Shown one piece after another: positions 50,764 to 61,533 of a stretch of DNA of 64,000 nt. Position 1 is the first letter of the stretch. Every line of letters begins with the position of its first letter. Under the pieces are notes generated by a model, which did not search any database, was not told the DNA's origin, and saw only the letters and a list, made by a program, of their open reading frames with translations. This DNA comes from Cladosporium sp. IMV 00045. Taxonomy: Eukaryota > Ascomycota > Dothideomycetes > Cladosporiales > Cladosporiaceae. The position numbers and the translations under genes were made by a program. The stretch spans positions 48,163-112,162 of the forward strand of contig MSJI02000684.1 in the NCBI GenBank assembly GCA_001931905.2, written 5' to 3'.

Positions 50764-51921
50764 ATGCCTGCTCAAGCACCTTTCAACGTGGCCGTTGTAG
50801 GCTATGGCCTGAGGTAAGTAGGCATCTCAATGGATCGCAATACGACGAAGAACAAAGATATTGACAAGACTCGCAGCGCCAAAGTCTTCCACATTCCCTT
50901 CGTCCTGGCCCTCCCTTCTGTCTACAAACTCCACGGCATCGTCCAACGCTCTCCCAAACCCAACGACAATGCCGAGCAAGACCACCCCAGCACCAAAGCC
51001 TACCGCAGCATCGACGAAGCCCTCGCCGACAAAGACGTCGACCTCGTCATCATCACCAGCATCCCCGACACGCATTTCTCCATGTGCAAAGCCGCCCTCG
51101 ACGCCGGCAAGAACGTCGTCGTCGAGAAGCCCTTCGTCCCCACCGCGGCCGAAGCGGAAGAACTCGTGCAAATCGAGAAGAAATCTGGCAAGAAACTCGC
51201 CGTCTACCAGAACCGCCGCTTCGACGCCGACTACGTGACTCTCAAGCAAGTAATCGCGAGCGGCTCTCTAGGCGACATCGCCGAGTTTGAAACCCACTTC
51301 GACCGCCACCGCCCTGATCCTCCCGCAGATAGCTGGAAGGCCAAAGACGTCCCTGGCCATGGCGCAGTCTACGATCTCGGAACTCACCTCATCGACCAGA
51401 TCTACGCTCTGTTCGGCAACCCAGAGCGCGTCACGGGCTTCGTCGGCAACCAGCGCCGTGGCGTCACGGGCGGTTCAGCGGATAGCTGCACTGTGCTACT
51501 GCACTACGATTCCAAGCAATTGCTCGTGACCGCCAAAGCCGGCGTCATCAGCCCTGAAATTGACCAGCTGCGCTTCTGGGTGCGCGGCACAAAAGGCGGC
51601 TTCAAGAAATTCCACCTCGACCCGCAAGAAGACCAGCTTAAGGTCGCGAAGGCTGGCGCGCCTTTGCCGCAGAACTTTGGCGTCGAGCAGGAAGGTCGTG
51701 CTGCGGATGTGACTACTCTTGGTGCGGACGGAAAATTAGAGAAGAAGACTTGGCCTACTGTTAGCCCGCCGCCGACGTATGTCGAATACTATCGCGCTGT
51801 TGGAAGGGCGCTGGCTGGTGAGGCGGAGGTGCCGGTTAGGGCGGACGAGGCGAGGGATGTGCTGAGGATTATTGAGGCTGCGCTCTTGAGCTCGAAGGAG
51901 GGGAGGAGTGTGAATTTGTAA
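50764..51921 (+). CDS. Gfo/Idh/MocA-family oxidoreductase (copy B)
   Basis: Two exons, 50764-50813 and 50877-51921, with a 63-bp intron, give 364 residues. All motifs of copy A are kept (VAVVGYGLSAKVF, VVVEKPFVPTAAEAEEL, HGAVYDLGTHLIDQI). About nine conservative differences, such as A for S at residue 3 and VTGF for VTGI. The intron has diverged much more than the exons, as expected of a functional copy. Same uncertain substrate. Confidence 0.92.
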
Positions 51922-52027
51922 ATTGGTGATGCACGTACATGAGTGATGATGCAGAATGTACAGAAATTCCTGTTCTGAAAACCATCGAATGTGCAAATCA
52001 TTACGCATCGAAGCAAAAGTGACTATT

Positions 52028-53636
52028 TCAAGTAATCAAAGTATTCCTCCTCGTCCGATCAGCCTTGGTATCCTTCCTCCCGATAATAGCTTCCAGAGCC
52101 TGTTCCAGAGCCTTCAAATCATACCTGCCTCCCTTGCCATTCTCATCCTTCCGACCGTAAAGCCTCATCGTCTCAATCCCAATCCTCTGACAAGCCTCCC
52201 GATCTACTTTAGGACAAGTCGGCCCCTCAAGATAGATCATATGCGTAACATACTGCGAGTATTGGTGAGGCGCCGGTCTGGCTATGCCCCTGCCGTCCGC
52301 ACAAGCATTTGCTATGGTGGCAATGAAATCCATGCCTGTGAATGGGTTCGAAGATGGGCCTGTCTCGCGGTCCAGTGTGCCGTTGAGGATGAGGATTTTG
52401 CATCTGATGTGTGGCGATGCGATAGCATCGCCTACGTCTCGTAAGACGAGAGATGGGATGAGAGATGTGAAGAGCGAGCCGATGCTGTAGATTATGCATC
52501 CTGCTTCTTTCAGAGCGGCGATTACACGTGGGTTTGTGGGGATGCGGATTTCCTGGCCGTACGGGTTGATGTACCATAGTCGTTCGATCCTTGCGGGGAG
52601 CTCTTCTTCGTCCTCTTTGGAGAATGCGATGGCTGGCTTTCGAAGTGAAGGGAGCGAGCCGGGTAGGTTGGCGTCTTCGACCATGTCTTGTTCTTCTGTT
52701 TCTGCTTTCAGGCGTTGGCCTGGCGATGTGGGCGTGTCTTCGGAGGTGAGGAAGGCGTCTAGGACTGCTGCTGTTGGCTTGCTCGGATGACTGATGTTGT
52801 TTTGTCCGGTGATCACTGTGCCATCTTCGAGTCCAGCGGCAATGTGATTTGCGAAATTTGAGTTGAGACTTGGGATTACGGAGACATTTCCGGGAACTGC
52901 GCAGATGCTGGATAGCAAATATATGGCTGATTCGAAGCTCCCTGTGAAGAGGCGTGCACTATATTGAGGTTAGTCATGCATGTCAAAGATGCTTATCCGA
53001 GACCAAGAACATCTTACCCGGTCAAGAACAGATTGCCGATACTGGCACCACTCCAGTCAAATCTCGAACTCGGTCTAAGCCTCTTCACAACTTCAAGATT
53101 GATGACATTAAGGAAGCTTCGGATTAACTCCTGCTTGGGCAAAGAGACACCTGTCCAGAGCTCATGCGTGGCTTCGACTATGTCGAGCCATTCAGACCTT
53201 GCAGATGCGTAGTCTTTAGGCAAACGATGATTGAAGAGCTTCTTGATGGCTTGTGTTTCCACGCCTGTGTCTGGGATCAATCGCACGAGCCGAGATCGTA
53301 CGTCTCCGATACCTGCACATCATCTGATCAGAGACTCTGCCTACGACCCTCTATCCAAATACAAAACTCACCAGGTCCGCCAAAGACTCGGATCAGCTCG
53401 CTCGATGATCCACCATTATCGCTGATTGGGATGACATAGCTTAGGGTCGTCTTGTTCGCATCTCGAACCTCGTTGAAAATCTCAACAAGGCTATTAGCAG
53501 CACTGCCTCCGGAGAAAACCACGATACCAACGCCTAAAGTTCTAGGCGTTGGCGATGATGATCGAGCTTGCGTTTCCGAGATCGTCGGCAGTGTGAGGCT
53601 GTTGGACAAGCTATTGAAAGGGTCACGAAATGCCAT
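52028..53636 (-). CDS. CofD-like (YvcK/UPF0052) protein (copy B)
   Basis: Three exons, 53636-53372, 53312-53018 and 52958-52028, encode 496 residues with the same exon lengths as copy A (265, 295, 931 bp) and different intron sequences. About nine residue changes, for example RTLGVGIVVF for RALGGGIVVF. That change removes one glycine of the N-terminal loop and could affect nucleotide or substrate binding. Function unknown, as for copy A. Confidence 0.9.
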
Positions 53637-54296
53637 CTCGTTATCATGCTAGTCCGAACACAGTTCATGAGACTCCTGGGAGACAGTAGGTCTTGAAGTG
53701 CCGCCTCACTTGTACTCGATACTAAGGTAAATACTTCCACAGCTGAGGAATCTCAGCGGTATGAAAGCCTGAGGCACCACAGCGGGATGGCCCAATCAGG
53801 GTTATCCCGCACTTCATGTCTTGTGTAACTTGCCTTCGTTCCCGATATTCTTGACAAACAGGCACACTCGAGAGTCGAGAATACATCGAACACATGGCTT
53901 TGCTCATCACCTGGCTTCAGCCTAGATGGCCAACGAGATGGCTATCATCTCATCGAGGTGTTCCCTCGCCTACGATCAGAAGAGAGAGGCCGGACGCCTG
54001 CATGACGCAGGATGTCGGGCACCAGGCAGCTTTCATCATTGGACGCTCCTCGACAGCCACAAGGCAACCCGGCGAGAGCTGAGATGTGTCGATTCATCTC
54101 TGCTGACCACCACGACGTATGCAGAGGCTTAGCTATGCGACGCCCTCGCAATCTATTCTTTAGTCGTCTCCTGCATCCCAATCTTGCTAACACTAATGTC
54201 CCAGCCTGCCATTTTGCAAATTCTTGATGAAATTCACGTTCCAATCTTGCGGAATTTTCCACTTGTAGTTACGTACTGATCATCCTGGTGGACCTG
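53637..54296. other. Divergent region CofD-like / NLR-like (copy B)
   Basis: 660 bp, no supported gene; partly conserved with 42018-42692. Confidence 0.5.
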
Positions 54297-56762
54297 ATGG
54301 ATGAGGATCATCTCAGTCTCCAAAATGCCCGCTCTGGCCAGGGGGCTTCTCGTGGCTCTGGCGAAGGCAGTCCCGAACCTCTTATGGACGGCCATATGAA
54401 GCTCGATCCACGGAAAATTCAAAATTTCTTCGGTGGAAAGGCGTTCTCTGGCGTCGTGAACACAGGATCCTCGAGAGTCCATATGGGCGACCAAATTGCC
54501 GGAGTCATCAACAACAATTGTCCAGACAATGCGAGCAAGACGCGCTTCAAAGGCCAATATAGCAGCATGGCACTCCGGCCCGTTGCAAATTATGTCGCAC
54601 GGCCGGCACTTGAAGCACAACTCAAGGAAAGACTTCACAATACGATAGAGCAACGAGAACAGTCCTCCAAGATTCTTGTTGTCTATGGCTTAGGAGGTGC
54701 AGGCAAATCACAGCTGATGCTGCACTACATCGAAAATCACAAGGGTGACTACTCGTCGATTTTCTGGCTCGATGCCGGCACGAAGGAAAGGTTAGAGAAG
54801 GATTTCAAGCAGATCCACAATCTCTTGCTGCATCCAAGTCGCTCAGATATCGAGATCGACACTTGTATAACTGAGGTGAAGCACTGGTGCGATCTTGAAA
54901 AAGGCCAACTGCTTTTTGTCATCGACAGCGCAGACAACATTGATGATCGGGACTCCCCAATGTACATCGAGCTACGAAAGTTTATTGTGAACTCAGCTTG
55001 TGCGGACGTAGTCATCACCACAAGAAGCCGCTCCGCTACGAACATGACGCCCTTTGAACCTGTATGCGTCGCTGAAATGGACATTGAAGAGTCGAGGAAG
55101 CTTTTTTTGCGACGATCGAAGCTTCTAGGAAGCGCACCTGGACTTCTCGCAACAGTTGACGAAATCACCACCGAGCTTGGCTTTTTCGCTTTGGCGGTCA
55201 ACCTGGCAGCTTCTCACGTTGCCCAAACATCACGTTTCAGACGCGACCCAAGTCTATACCTTCTTGAGTATCGCAAACGTCGGAAACTCTTGCTCGAGCA
55301 AAGGCCACGAGATCACGCAGATAGCTACAATGACAGCATACTTGCTGCATGGGAAACCACATACGATGCAATCAATCGCTTTGATCCACAGGCGTGCAAG
55401 CTCTTGTCGCTTCTTGCTTTTCTGAATCCCCAAGACATCCTCTGCGATTTCTTCGAGACAGCCGACGAGACAGACGGCGAAGCAAGTGTCAATGATTTCA
55501 AATCTGGCAGCACAGACAGTCTCGATGAATCGCTTGCGGTACTTGAATCTTACTCGCTGATCGAGAGTAGGGATGAGCCGCGGAGTTACTCAATGCATAA
55601 CCTTGTGCATGCTTGGAGTTACGAGCGTCTTGACAGACACGAACGCATTTGCGCATGTGGCGCTTCACTGGGAGCCTTGGTTATCTTCACGAGGGGTTGC
55701 ACTGAGCAGTCAGAATTTAATTCACGCCTCGGTTCACACATCATGTCAGCTTTCGGCAAGACTCGTGAGCTGGATCAGCCGGAAGGTCCGGCAAAATCTC
55801 ATATACTGGACAGTCTTCAACATTTAGCGAGCTTTCTGTTCACCCATTGTCAACTGTTCAAATCTGCTGCATCAGTTCTGACTTTCAATCACAAATCCTA
55901 CCAACGCCTACGTACCCGCAACACACCGCGCTGGCTCGAGCACCTTACACTATTCGGATTGCTACAGAGCTTCCAATATCTGTTCAATGAAGCTGAGAGT
56001 CTACTACAACAAGCTCTTTTCGGATGGTGGGGGAACCATAAAGGGATCATACCACCAGTAGTGCAGTGCGCGAGTCTCTTGATACATGTTCTTGTTAAGC
56101 AAGGGAAGTCCAGTCAGGCGGAACAACTGCTTGCGTGGCTTACACAGGAGATGAAATCGATGCAAGCCAGGCCGGAGGCGTTGCTTGCTTGCTTGGAATA
56201 CCTCGGATCCCCCCAACTCGTTCTACGAAAATACTCTGATGCAGAGCATACTTTCCGCCTTCGCCTGCAAATTGAAGAACAGATCTTCGGCGTACATAAC
56301 CCAAAGACCTGGGCCAGCCTCGCTAGCCTGGCTGAAAATCAAGCAGCCCAGCAGAAATACAGCGAGGCACTGATCACGCTCAAGGGGGTAGTGGAAGCAA
56401 TAGACGACGACCCCGACCTCGTCAATTTGGATGCTCTGAGTTGTATCCATCAGCTGGGGAATGTCTTAGCAGATCAGGGGAATCTCAAAGGCGCAGAGAT
56501 CTGTTATCGGCGAATTCTGTACGAAGAAAAGAGAAAACCAGAAACCGGTCCTGCGTTCGAATTGTCAAGCACGCTTCGTCTCGCACGAATCTTGCATCGA
56601 CGCTATTATCACGGCGAAGCTCTTGAGCTCTCACAGCAAGCTTTCGAGCGGTGTGTTGAGAGTTTCGGTGCTCAGCACCCGACTACGATATCGGTCGGCG
56701 ACTTTGTGGCTTTGGTTCGTTCAAACTTGAGAGAGGCAATGGCGCCACTCAACGGCGAATAG
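54297..56762 (+). CDS. NB-ARC / TPR NLR-like protein (copy B)
   Basis: Single exon, 821 residues. Same architecture as copy A: N-terminal motif at about 50-74 (starts FSGVV, contains MGDQ, ends INNN), NB-ARC with P-loop GLGGAGKS (131-138), LLFVIDSADN, DVVITTRSRS, FALAVNLAASHV, MHNLVHAW, then TPR-like repeats to the end. Relative to copy A the ATPase part is roughly three quarters identical, the TPR half near half, and there is a short length difference after FFETADE. All motifs are intact, so divergence is not decay. The TPR half is expected to be the recognition surface in such proteins. Confidence 0.9.
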   Translation: MDEDHLSLQNARSGQGASRGSGEGSPEPLMDGHMKLDPRKIQNFFGGKAFSGVVNTGSSRVHMGDQIAGVINNNCPDNASKTRFKGQYSSMALRPVANYVARPALEAQLKERLHNTIEQREQSSKILVVYGLGGAGKSQLMLHYIENHKGDYSSIFWLDAGTKERLEKDFKQIHNLLLHPSRSDIEIDTCITEVKHWCDLEKGQLLFVIDSADNIDDRDSPMYIELRKFIVNSACADVVITTRSRSATNMTPFEPVCVAEMDIEESRKLFLRRSKLLGSAPGLLATVDEITTELGFFALAVNLAASHVAQTSRFRRDPSLYLLEYRKRRKLLLEQRPRDHADSYNDSILAAWETTYDAINRFDPQACKLLSLLAFLNPQDILCDFFETADETDGEASVNDFKSGSTDSLDESLAVLESYSLIESRDEPRSYSMHNLVHAWSYERLDRHERICACGASLGALVIFTRGCTEQSEFNSRLGSHIMSAFGKTRELDQPEGPAKSHILDSLQHLASFLFTHCQLFKSAASVLTFNHKSYQRLRTRNTPRWLEHLTLFGLLQSFQYLFNEAESLLQQALFGWWGNHKGIIPPVVQCASLLIHVLVKQGKSSQAEQLLAWLTQEMKSMQARPEALLACLEYLGSPQLVLRKYSDAEHTFRLRLQIEEQIFGVHNPKTWASLASLAENQAAQQKYSEALITLKGVVEAIDDDPDLVNLDALSCIHQLGNVLADQGNLKGAEICYRRILYEEKRKPETGPAFELSSTLRLARILHRRYYHGEALELSQQAFERCVESFGAQHPTTISVGDFVALVRSNLREAMAPLNGE

Positions 56763-57837
56763 AATGTGTATAAGCAAAAGCACTGGGACGAAGACAGGCT
56801 ATCGTCAGCAAATCAGGGCCAAGAGTTCCTGCGTCCATCGTAAGGAAACCGTGGCCGTATTTGATCGATTGATGTTGATGGCTCACTTTTGTCCGGCTCA
56901 AGCACATGTCATATGATGTTGAGAGAGCTGTCTTTGAATTTTGAAGGCCAACAGATAGAGCAAACTCAAGCCTATTTCTGCTCCCATTTGACATACCATA
57001 GTCGTTTCTACCTACAAAGCCCCCATCCTTTCTGTCCCTTATTGTTCACTGCATGAAATCGCTTGGACAATTCACTTTGATTGTGAGGCGTTTCACTCGC
57101 GACACGCGTACCAGTCTCTTGATGATAACTCTGCGTAGTGTCGATACCGGGCCTTGTCGATACCCGTCGAATATCAATTAACGTAATTCATGAACCGGCA
57201 AAAGTCGTCAGCCGTGCACATTGCATCACAGTTCTATCACTGCCATGTGAATCGTCCACGCATGAGATTGAATCCATCATGTATAGGAAGGTCGTGTCTG
57301 TTTCCAAGGAACGCCCCAAGCAATGGCAATAGCCCGGTTTGCCATTGTATCACTGTAAGAGAGCGAACCATGTTAGTGAAGTTTCCGGTCAAAGTCGCTG
57401 GTATGACACTGCACTGATCTTCGAATTTTGTGTCTTGGTTCAAAACACGGATCTTCAGTCAGCTCGCGCTATGTCAGGTCAGAAAGTTGGCTTGTTTTCT
57501 GCATCACCAGACGGTAAGCCAACTTCAGCATAGTCGTGAGAAACTTGCCGTTGATATCACATACCGGACCTGCATTCATTCAAAAAGTGGTTGTTCTTAG
57601 CAGAGTACCTTTCAACTACTCTACGCCGAATATTGCTACATTGGCACTGCTTGCATGCCAACTCCTCAAAAGGCCTGCATCATCCATACCCAGTATACAG
57701 TGTTCTCCTCGTGTGGACCATAAGTAGCCACATAATGCCAAATCATGCCGAAGAAACTCAGCACGTCTCTCCGCACCTGAGAGACTCTCCATCTAGTCAT
57801 AAACTCCGTACCATCCTCATCTCAATCCTCCAACCCT
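56763..57837. other. Convergent 3' region NLR-like / complex I-like (copy B)
   Basis: 1,075 bp, about 190 bp longer than the copy A counterpart; no supported gene. Confidence 0.5.
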
Positions 57838-58282
57838 CTACTGCGCAGCGGCAGTAACCTCAACCGAGCCATCAGGCACGCTGGCGCCCCTCTCGACGAC
57901 AACCTTGGGGCTAGCGAAGAGGCCCTCGCCGAGCTTCTGCGCCTCGGAGCCGTTGTTGAAGCCGCCCTCGCGCTCCGCCCTCCTCCTCCTCTTCTCTATC
58001 AGCCTGTCCCTCGTCTCGCCGAGGTAGCGCATCTGGTTGTCCTCCATGCCCTGCAGCCAGTAGCCGAAGGAAGCGCCCACCAGGCCGTAGATCGGGTAGG
58101 CGAACAGGCCTTGGCGGTAGAAGAAGGGGCGCATCTCGATGCCGAGTTGCCATAGGCGGACGGCGACGCCTGTATACTGTTGTTAGTATTCTGATGCTTT
58201 CTGAATCTCTCTTTTTCTACCGCTTTTGCGGTTATGTATTGCGCGTACCGAAGCCGGACCAGAAGAGGATTTTGGAGACCAT
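57838..58282 (-). CDS. Putative mitochondrial complex I accessory subunit (14-kDa type)
   Basis: Two exons, 58282-58249 and 58169-57838, with a 79-bp intron, encode 121 residues. Splicing joins MVSKILFWSGFG to VAVRLWQLGIEMRPFF, followed by a hydrophobic span (LFAYPIYGLVGASFGYWL), QGMEDNQMRYLGETRDRL and a basic coiled stretch (EKRRRRAERE). This small single-membrane-span layout with the MVSK..FWSGFG..RLWQLGIEMRP signature fits fungal NADH:ubiquinone oxidoreductase accessory subunits. The exact subunit name is uncertain. It is the intact counterpart of the fragment at 46043-46266. Confidence 0.68.
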
Positions 58283-58673
58283 TGTCGCTGCTGGGGTCGC
58301 GCCCGCGCGTTGTGCAGTTGTGGGAAAAAGTTCGGGGTGTTCGTGGAGATCGGGACAATCCCTTAGAGTAGGATGTCGTCGTCGAGGGTGTTGTTTACGG
58401 GTGTGGGCTGAGTAAGCGTCACGCGCCAATGGTCGTGTGAATGGAGGAGGTGATGTCGCACAAGCTTGCTGTTGTTGTTGGTGAGTGACCTTGGCTTCGG
58501 GAAGTCGCGGGATGAATTGATGTGTCGACTTTTGGCACGGCATCTGTCAACTCCAGCTTCACTACTACTACTGCGACTTGAGCGTGAACTAGTGAACTTG
58601 CGAACAGACAATCGTCGCGTTTCGGCGCGCCCGCAAACAACAACATCCTACTACTCGCCAGCCATCATTCATC
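58283..58673. other. Divergent promoter region, nothing specific seen
   Basis: 391 bp between the complex I-like gene and the Shg1-domain gene. Confidence 0.45.
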
Positions 58674-60494
58674 ATGGCAGCCGCTGTCAACAACATGCTA
58701 GACGAAGTGGAGGACTTCGTACTCCCGCCTCGCAAGAAACCAAAGGTCTCGGAACTCCCTCTCTCATCCGCCCAACGAGCTTCCATCGATGGCATGCTAC
58801 ACACTTTCAAGAAAAAGGGCGATTTCGACGCTTTACGCAAAAAGGCCTTCCAACAATACAACGAAAGCGCACAAAGGGGCATGTTTGAAGCTGCCCTGCG
58901 CAAATTCACCAGCGACGAAATCGAGCGCGAACCCGTCAAATATCTAAAGCCGGATCGCAGACTTGCTGCGCCTCTACTGGAAGGTGCTGCTGCTAGAGCA
59001 AACGTTTACGACAAATCGCAGGCCGATGTTGACAATTACATCGAGCAATATCTGGCCAATGCTGAGGTTACGCTTCGGGAGATTCGGCGCAAGGAAATTG
59101 GCGAGGCTGCTGTGGCGGAGGAGGTTGCGCGAGGGAATAAGAGCGAGGAGACTTATGCGGCTGAAGCGGAGACTCGACGGAAGGATCGCGCGAAGAAGCA
59201 TGCCGATGAGGAGAAGCTCCGTTTGAAGAAGGAGGCGCAGGAACGGAAGAAGAAGGAGATTGAGGCATTGAAAAAGAAGCAAGAAGAATTGATGAAGGAG
59301 ACTGAGCGATTACAGCGCGAGCAGAAGCGCCGCCAGGAGCGTGAAGAATGGAAGAAAGCCGAGAAGGAAAGAGAGAAGGAGCGAATTCAGAAGTTCAACG
59401 AGGAAAGAGAGAAGCAGAAGAAGGAAGCGGAGGAAAGAGAAAAGGCTGCGCAGGTGGATCGCGAGAAGCGGCAGAAGGAGAAAGAACAGAGAGACAAAGA
59501 GCGCTTGGAGCAGGAAGCACTGGAGCTCTTGCTGAGAGAAGGCAGGGCAATGACAGACCGGGCTCGGCGACCAGAATTGGAGAGGAGTGAAAGCATGGAA
59601 CCACCACCACGCTTGAGACACAACGCCCCGAACACCAATCTCTCTAAGGAAGAGATGCGTGCCAGAGGACTGATGCCGACCTCACTCACTCTCCGCAAAG
59701 GCGACAAACCAGACACCATACCAACCGGACCCCGCGCCGCCGCACCAACAACGCCCTACGATGACGAAATCCGCAAACGGAACTCCCGTCTGCGCTCTCC
59801 CTCGCCAACACGCTCTGCACAAGGACGCCGTGAACCAGCCGGTTCCAGCTACGCCGACGACCGCCGGCCCTCCCGCCGTGACGACTCCCGCGACTATCCT
59901 AGAGAAAGCTCCCTCCGCGACCGCCGAGAATCCTACTACCGAGACGTCGACCCCCGCCGCCGCGACGACCGTCTCGACCGCGAACGCGAACGCGACCGAC
60001 CCCGCGAGCGGGAACGAGAACGTGAGCGCGAGCGCGAGCGCGACAACAGAGACAAAGGCGAAGAAGGCGAAGTGGTCGAACGCCCCTCCGCCCGCCCCAG
60101 AAGCCGCAGCAGAGAGTCCTACCGCAGACGAGAATCGCCACGCCGCACCTACCGCGAGCGCAGCCGCACTCGATCGCCCCGACGTCGCCGCAGCCGTAGT
60201 CCGGCGGGCATTGATCGGTACGTTCCGGGCGGTGGCGGCGGGCCTCCTGCGGCTGCTGGTGGGGGCAGGGATCGCGGTGAGCGGGATCGCAGAGATCGCA
60301 GCCGTGAGCGCGAGAGGTATAGGGAGAGGGGAGAGGGAGATCGGTATGTTCCTGGTAGGAATAGTGAGAGGGATGATGCGGATAGGAATCGGAGGAGGGA
60401 GAGGAGTCGGAGTCGTGATCGTGAGCGGAGGAGGGAGAGAAGTAGGGAGGGGTATCGTGAGAGGGATAGGGAGAGGGAGAGGGCGAGGGATTGA
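58674..60494 (+). CDS. Shg1/BOD1-domain protein (COMPASS-associated) with Arg-rich tail
   Basis: Single exon, 606 residues. Residues about 25-120 (SIDGMLHTFKKKGDFDALRKKAFQQY, FTSDEIEREP) form the helical Shg1/BOD1 domain; yeast Shg1 is a subunit of the Set1/COMPASS histone H3K4 methyltransferase. Residues about 150-290 are a long Lys/Glu/Arg coiled coil. The rest is low complexity, with RS, RE and RD dipeptides (RRSRSPAG, RERERERERE, RSRDRERRRERS) as in splicing-related proteins. Nuclear location is very likely. The tail coding region is repetitive in DNA (for example GAGCGCGAGCGC near 60026). Confidence 0.82.
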   Translation: MAAAVNNMLDEVEDFVLPPRKKPKVSELPLSSAQRASIDGMLHTFKKKGDFDALRKKAFQQYNESAQRGMFEAALRKFTSDEIEREPVKYLKPDRRLAAPLLEGAAARANVYDKSQADVDNYIEQYLANAEVTLREIRRKEIGEAAVAEEVARGNKSEETYAAEAETRRKDRAKKHADEEKLRLKKEAQERKKKEIEALKKKQEELMKETERLQREQKRRQEREEWKKAEKEREKERIQKFNEEREKQKKEAEEREKAAQVDREKRQKEKEQRDKERLEQEALELLLREGRAMTDRARRPELERSESMEPPPRLRHNAPNTNLSKEEMRARGLMPTSLTLRKGDKPDTIPTGPRAAAPTTPYDDEIRKRNSRLRSPSPTRSAQGRREPAGSSYADDRRPSRRDDSRDYPRESSLRDRRESYYRDVDPRRRDDRLDRERERDRPRERERERERERERDNRDKGEEGEVVERPSARPRSRSRESYRRRESPRRTYRERSRTRSPRRRRSRSPAGIDRYVPGGGGGPPAAAGGGRDRGERDRRDRSRERERYRERGEGDRYVPGRNSERDDADRNRRRERSRSRDRERRRERSREGYRERDRERERARD

Positions 60495-61533
60495 GGTGTT
60501 GTGAAGGGTTGAGGTGGCTGTCGTTTTGAGGGGATGTGTTGATATCGCAGTCGACGTGTGTCCGGTTTACATTTCGGAAAATTGGTCCTCGAGCATTCGA
60601 CGTTGTACAAATATCACACTAGCTTCATTCACTATGTTGTATTAATCCCACGCCTCCGAAGCTTTTACAAGCGAGAGACGATCCTACGAAAGCACAGAAG
60701 TCTCAATTCAATGGCGTTCAATCTGTCATCAACAGCTCGTATATGTGAGAAAGGCACAAAAACAGGAATTGCGAAAACACAGAGAGTCTCGGTAGAGTCA
60801 TTTCTAGTAAATTTGAACATGAATTTGGGTATATTGCATGCATTGTTTTTCCCGCAGCAGTGCATCTCTCAGAACAGTTTGCCCAAGATGAGCTCGTTTG
60901 CCCCTCCCCGTCAATTCCAAGCCGTGAAAAATAAAAGCAAAAGATATGAGTGGAGTCCTGTTCCCGTCCTAACTTTTTTTAGTCATTGATGCTTGTTGGG
61001 TTTTTCTTGTCTCCTTGTCACTCCGCCTCTTGCATGAGGCCAGGTCGGTGAAGGGTTTTCCCTTGTCCTCGACGGGAGGTAAGTTGACTCCGCTCTCATT
61101 CTTTTCAGAAAGCGAAAAGAACCAACGCAAAGGTATTAGACCTTGCCACCTGAGTGGTGGCAAGGAAAGGAAAATGCAAAGATGGCAAGAATGATAACAG
61201 AAGCCATGAAGAAAAGAATGAAAATTTTGGGGGTATCTCGTGGTATCCTCGCAGTCGTTAAGTATTGGGCGATCGTTCAATCCAAAAGTACTCCAGAACT
61301 CCGCATGCTCGTGTGGCAGACCAACTCCGAACAGTAGTCGTGGGAAAATCAAAAAAAGATTCCTCGCAGCAGTCTCCAGAAAAATCATGTTGAAATGTGA
61401 TCGTGCGTTTGTGCTCTGTCTGGTCCGTTGGGTGCTGTTGGTGATACTGAGCAACCAGTAGGTGGCTGGTCGTTCGTTGCGTTCCGGCGATGGGGCTGTT
61501 GGTTTCTGTATTCTTGAAAATTCGGAGTGCTTC
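60495..61533. other. Convergent 3' region
   Basis: 1,039 bp between the stop codons of the Shg1-domain gene and the arrestin gene. Two long frames (143 codons +, 197 codons -) lack any family feature and are judged untranslated sequence. Confidence 0.45.

Larger units (their letters stand above)
46287..58061. repeat. Segmental duplication, copy B
   Basis: About 11.8 kb, direct repeat of 34582-46266. It begins inside the Irs4 5' end and runs into an intact complex I-like gene, the mirror of copy A. All four internal genes are open and full length. Edges are nearly identical to copy A (306 bp without a difference at the left, 2 differences in 224 bp at the right), the interior is not. Confidence 0.92.

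Noticed and set aside
60558..60989. 143-codon plus-strand frame after the Shg1-domain gene
   Set aside because: No family features; probably 3' untranslated sequence between convergent genes.
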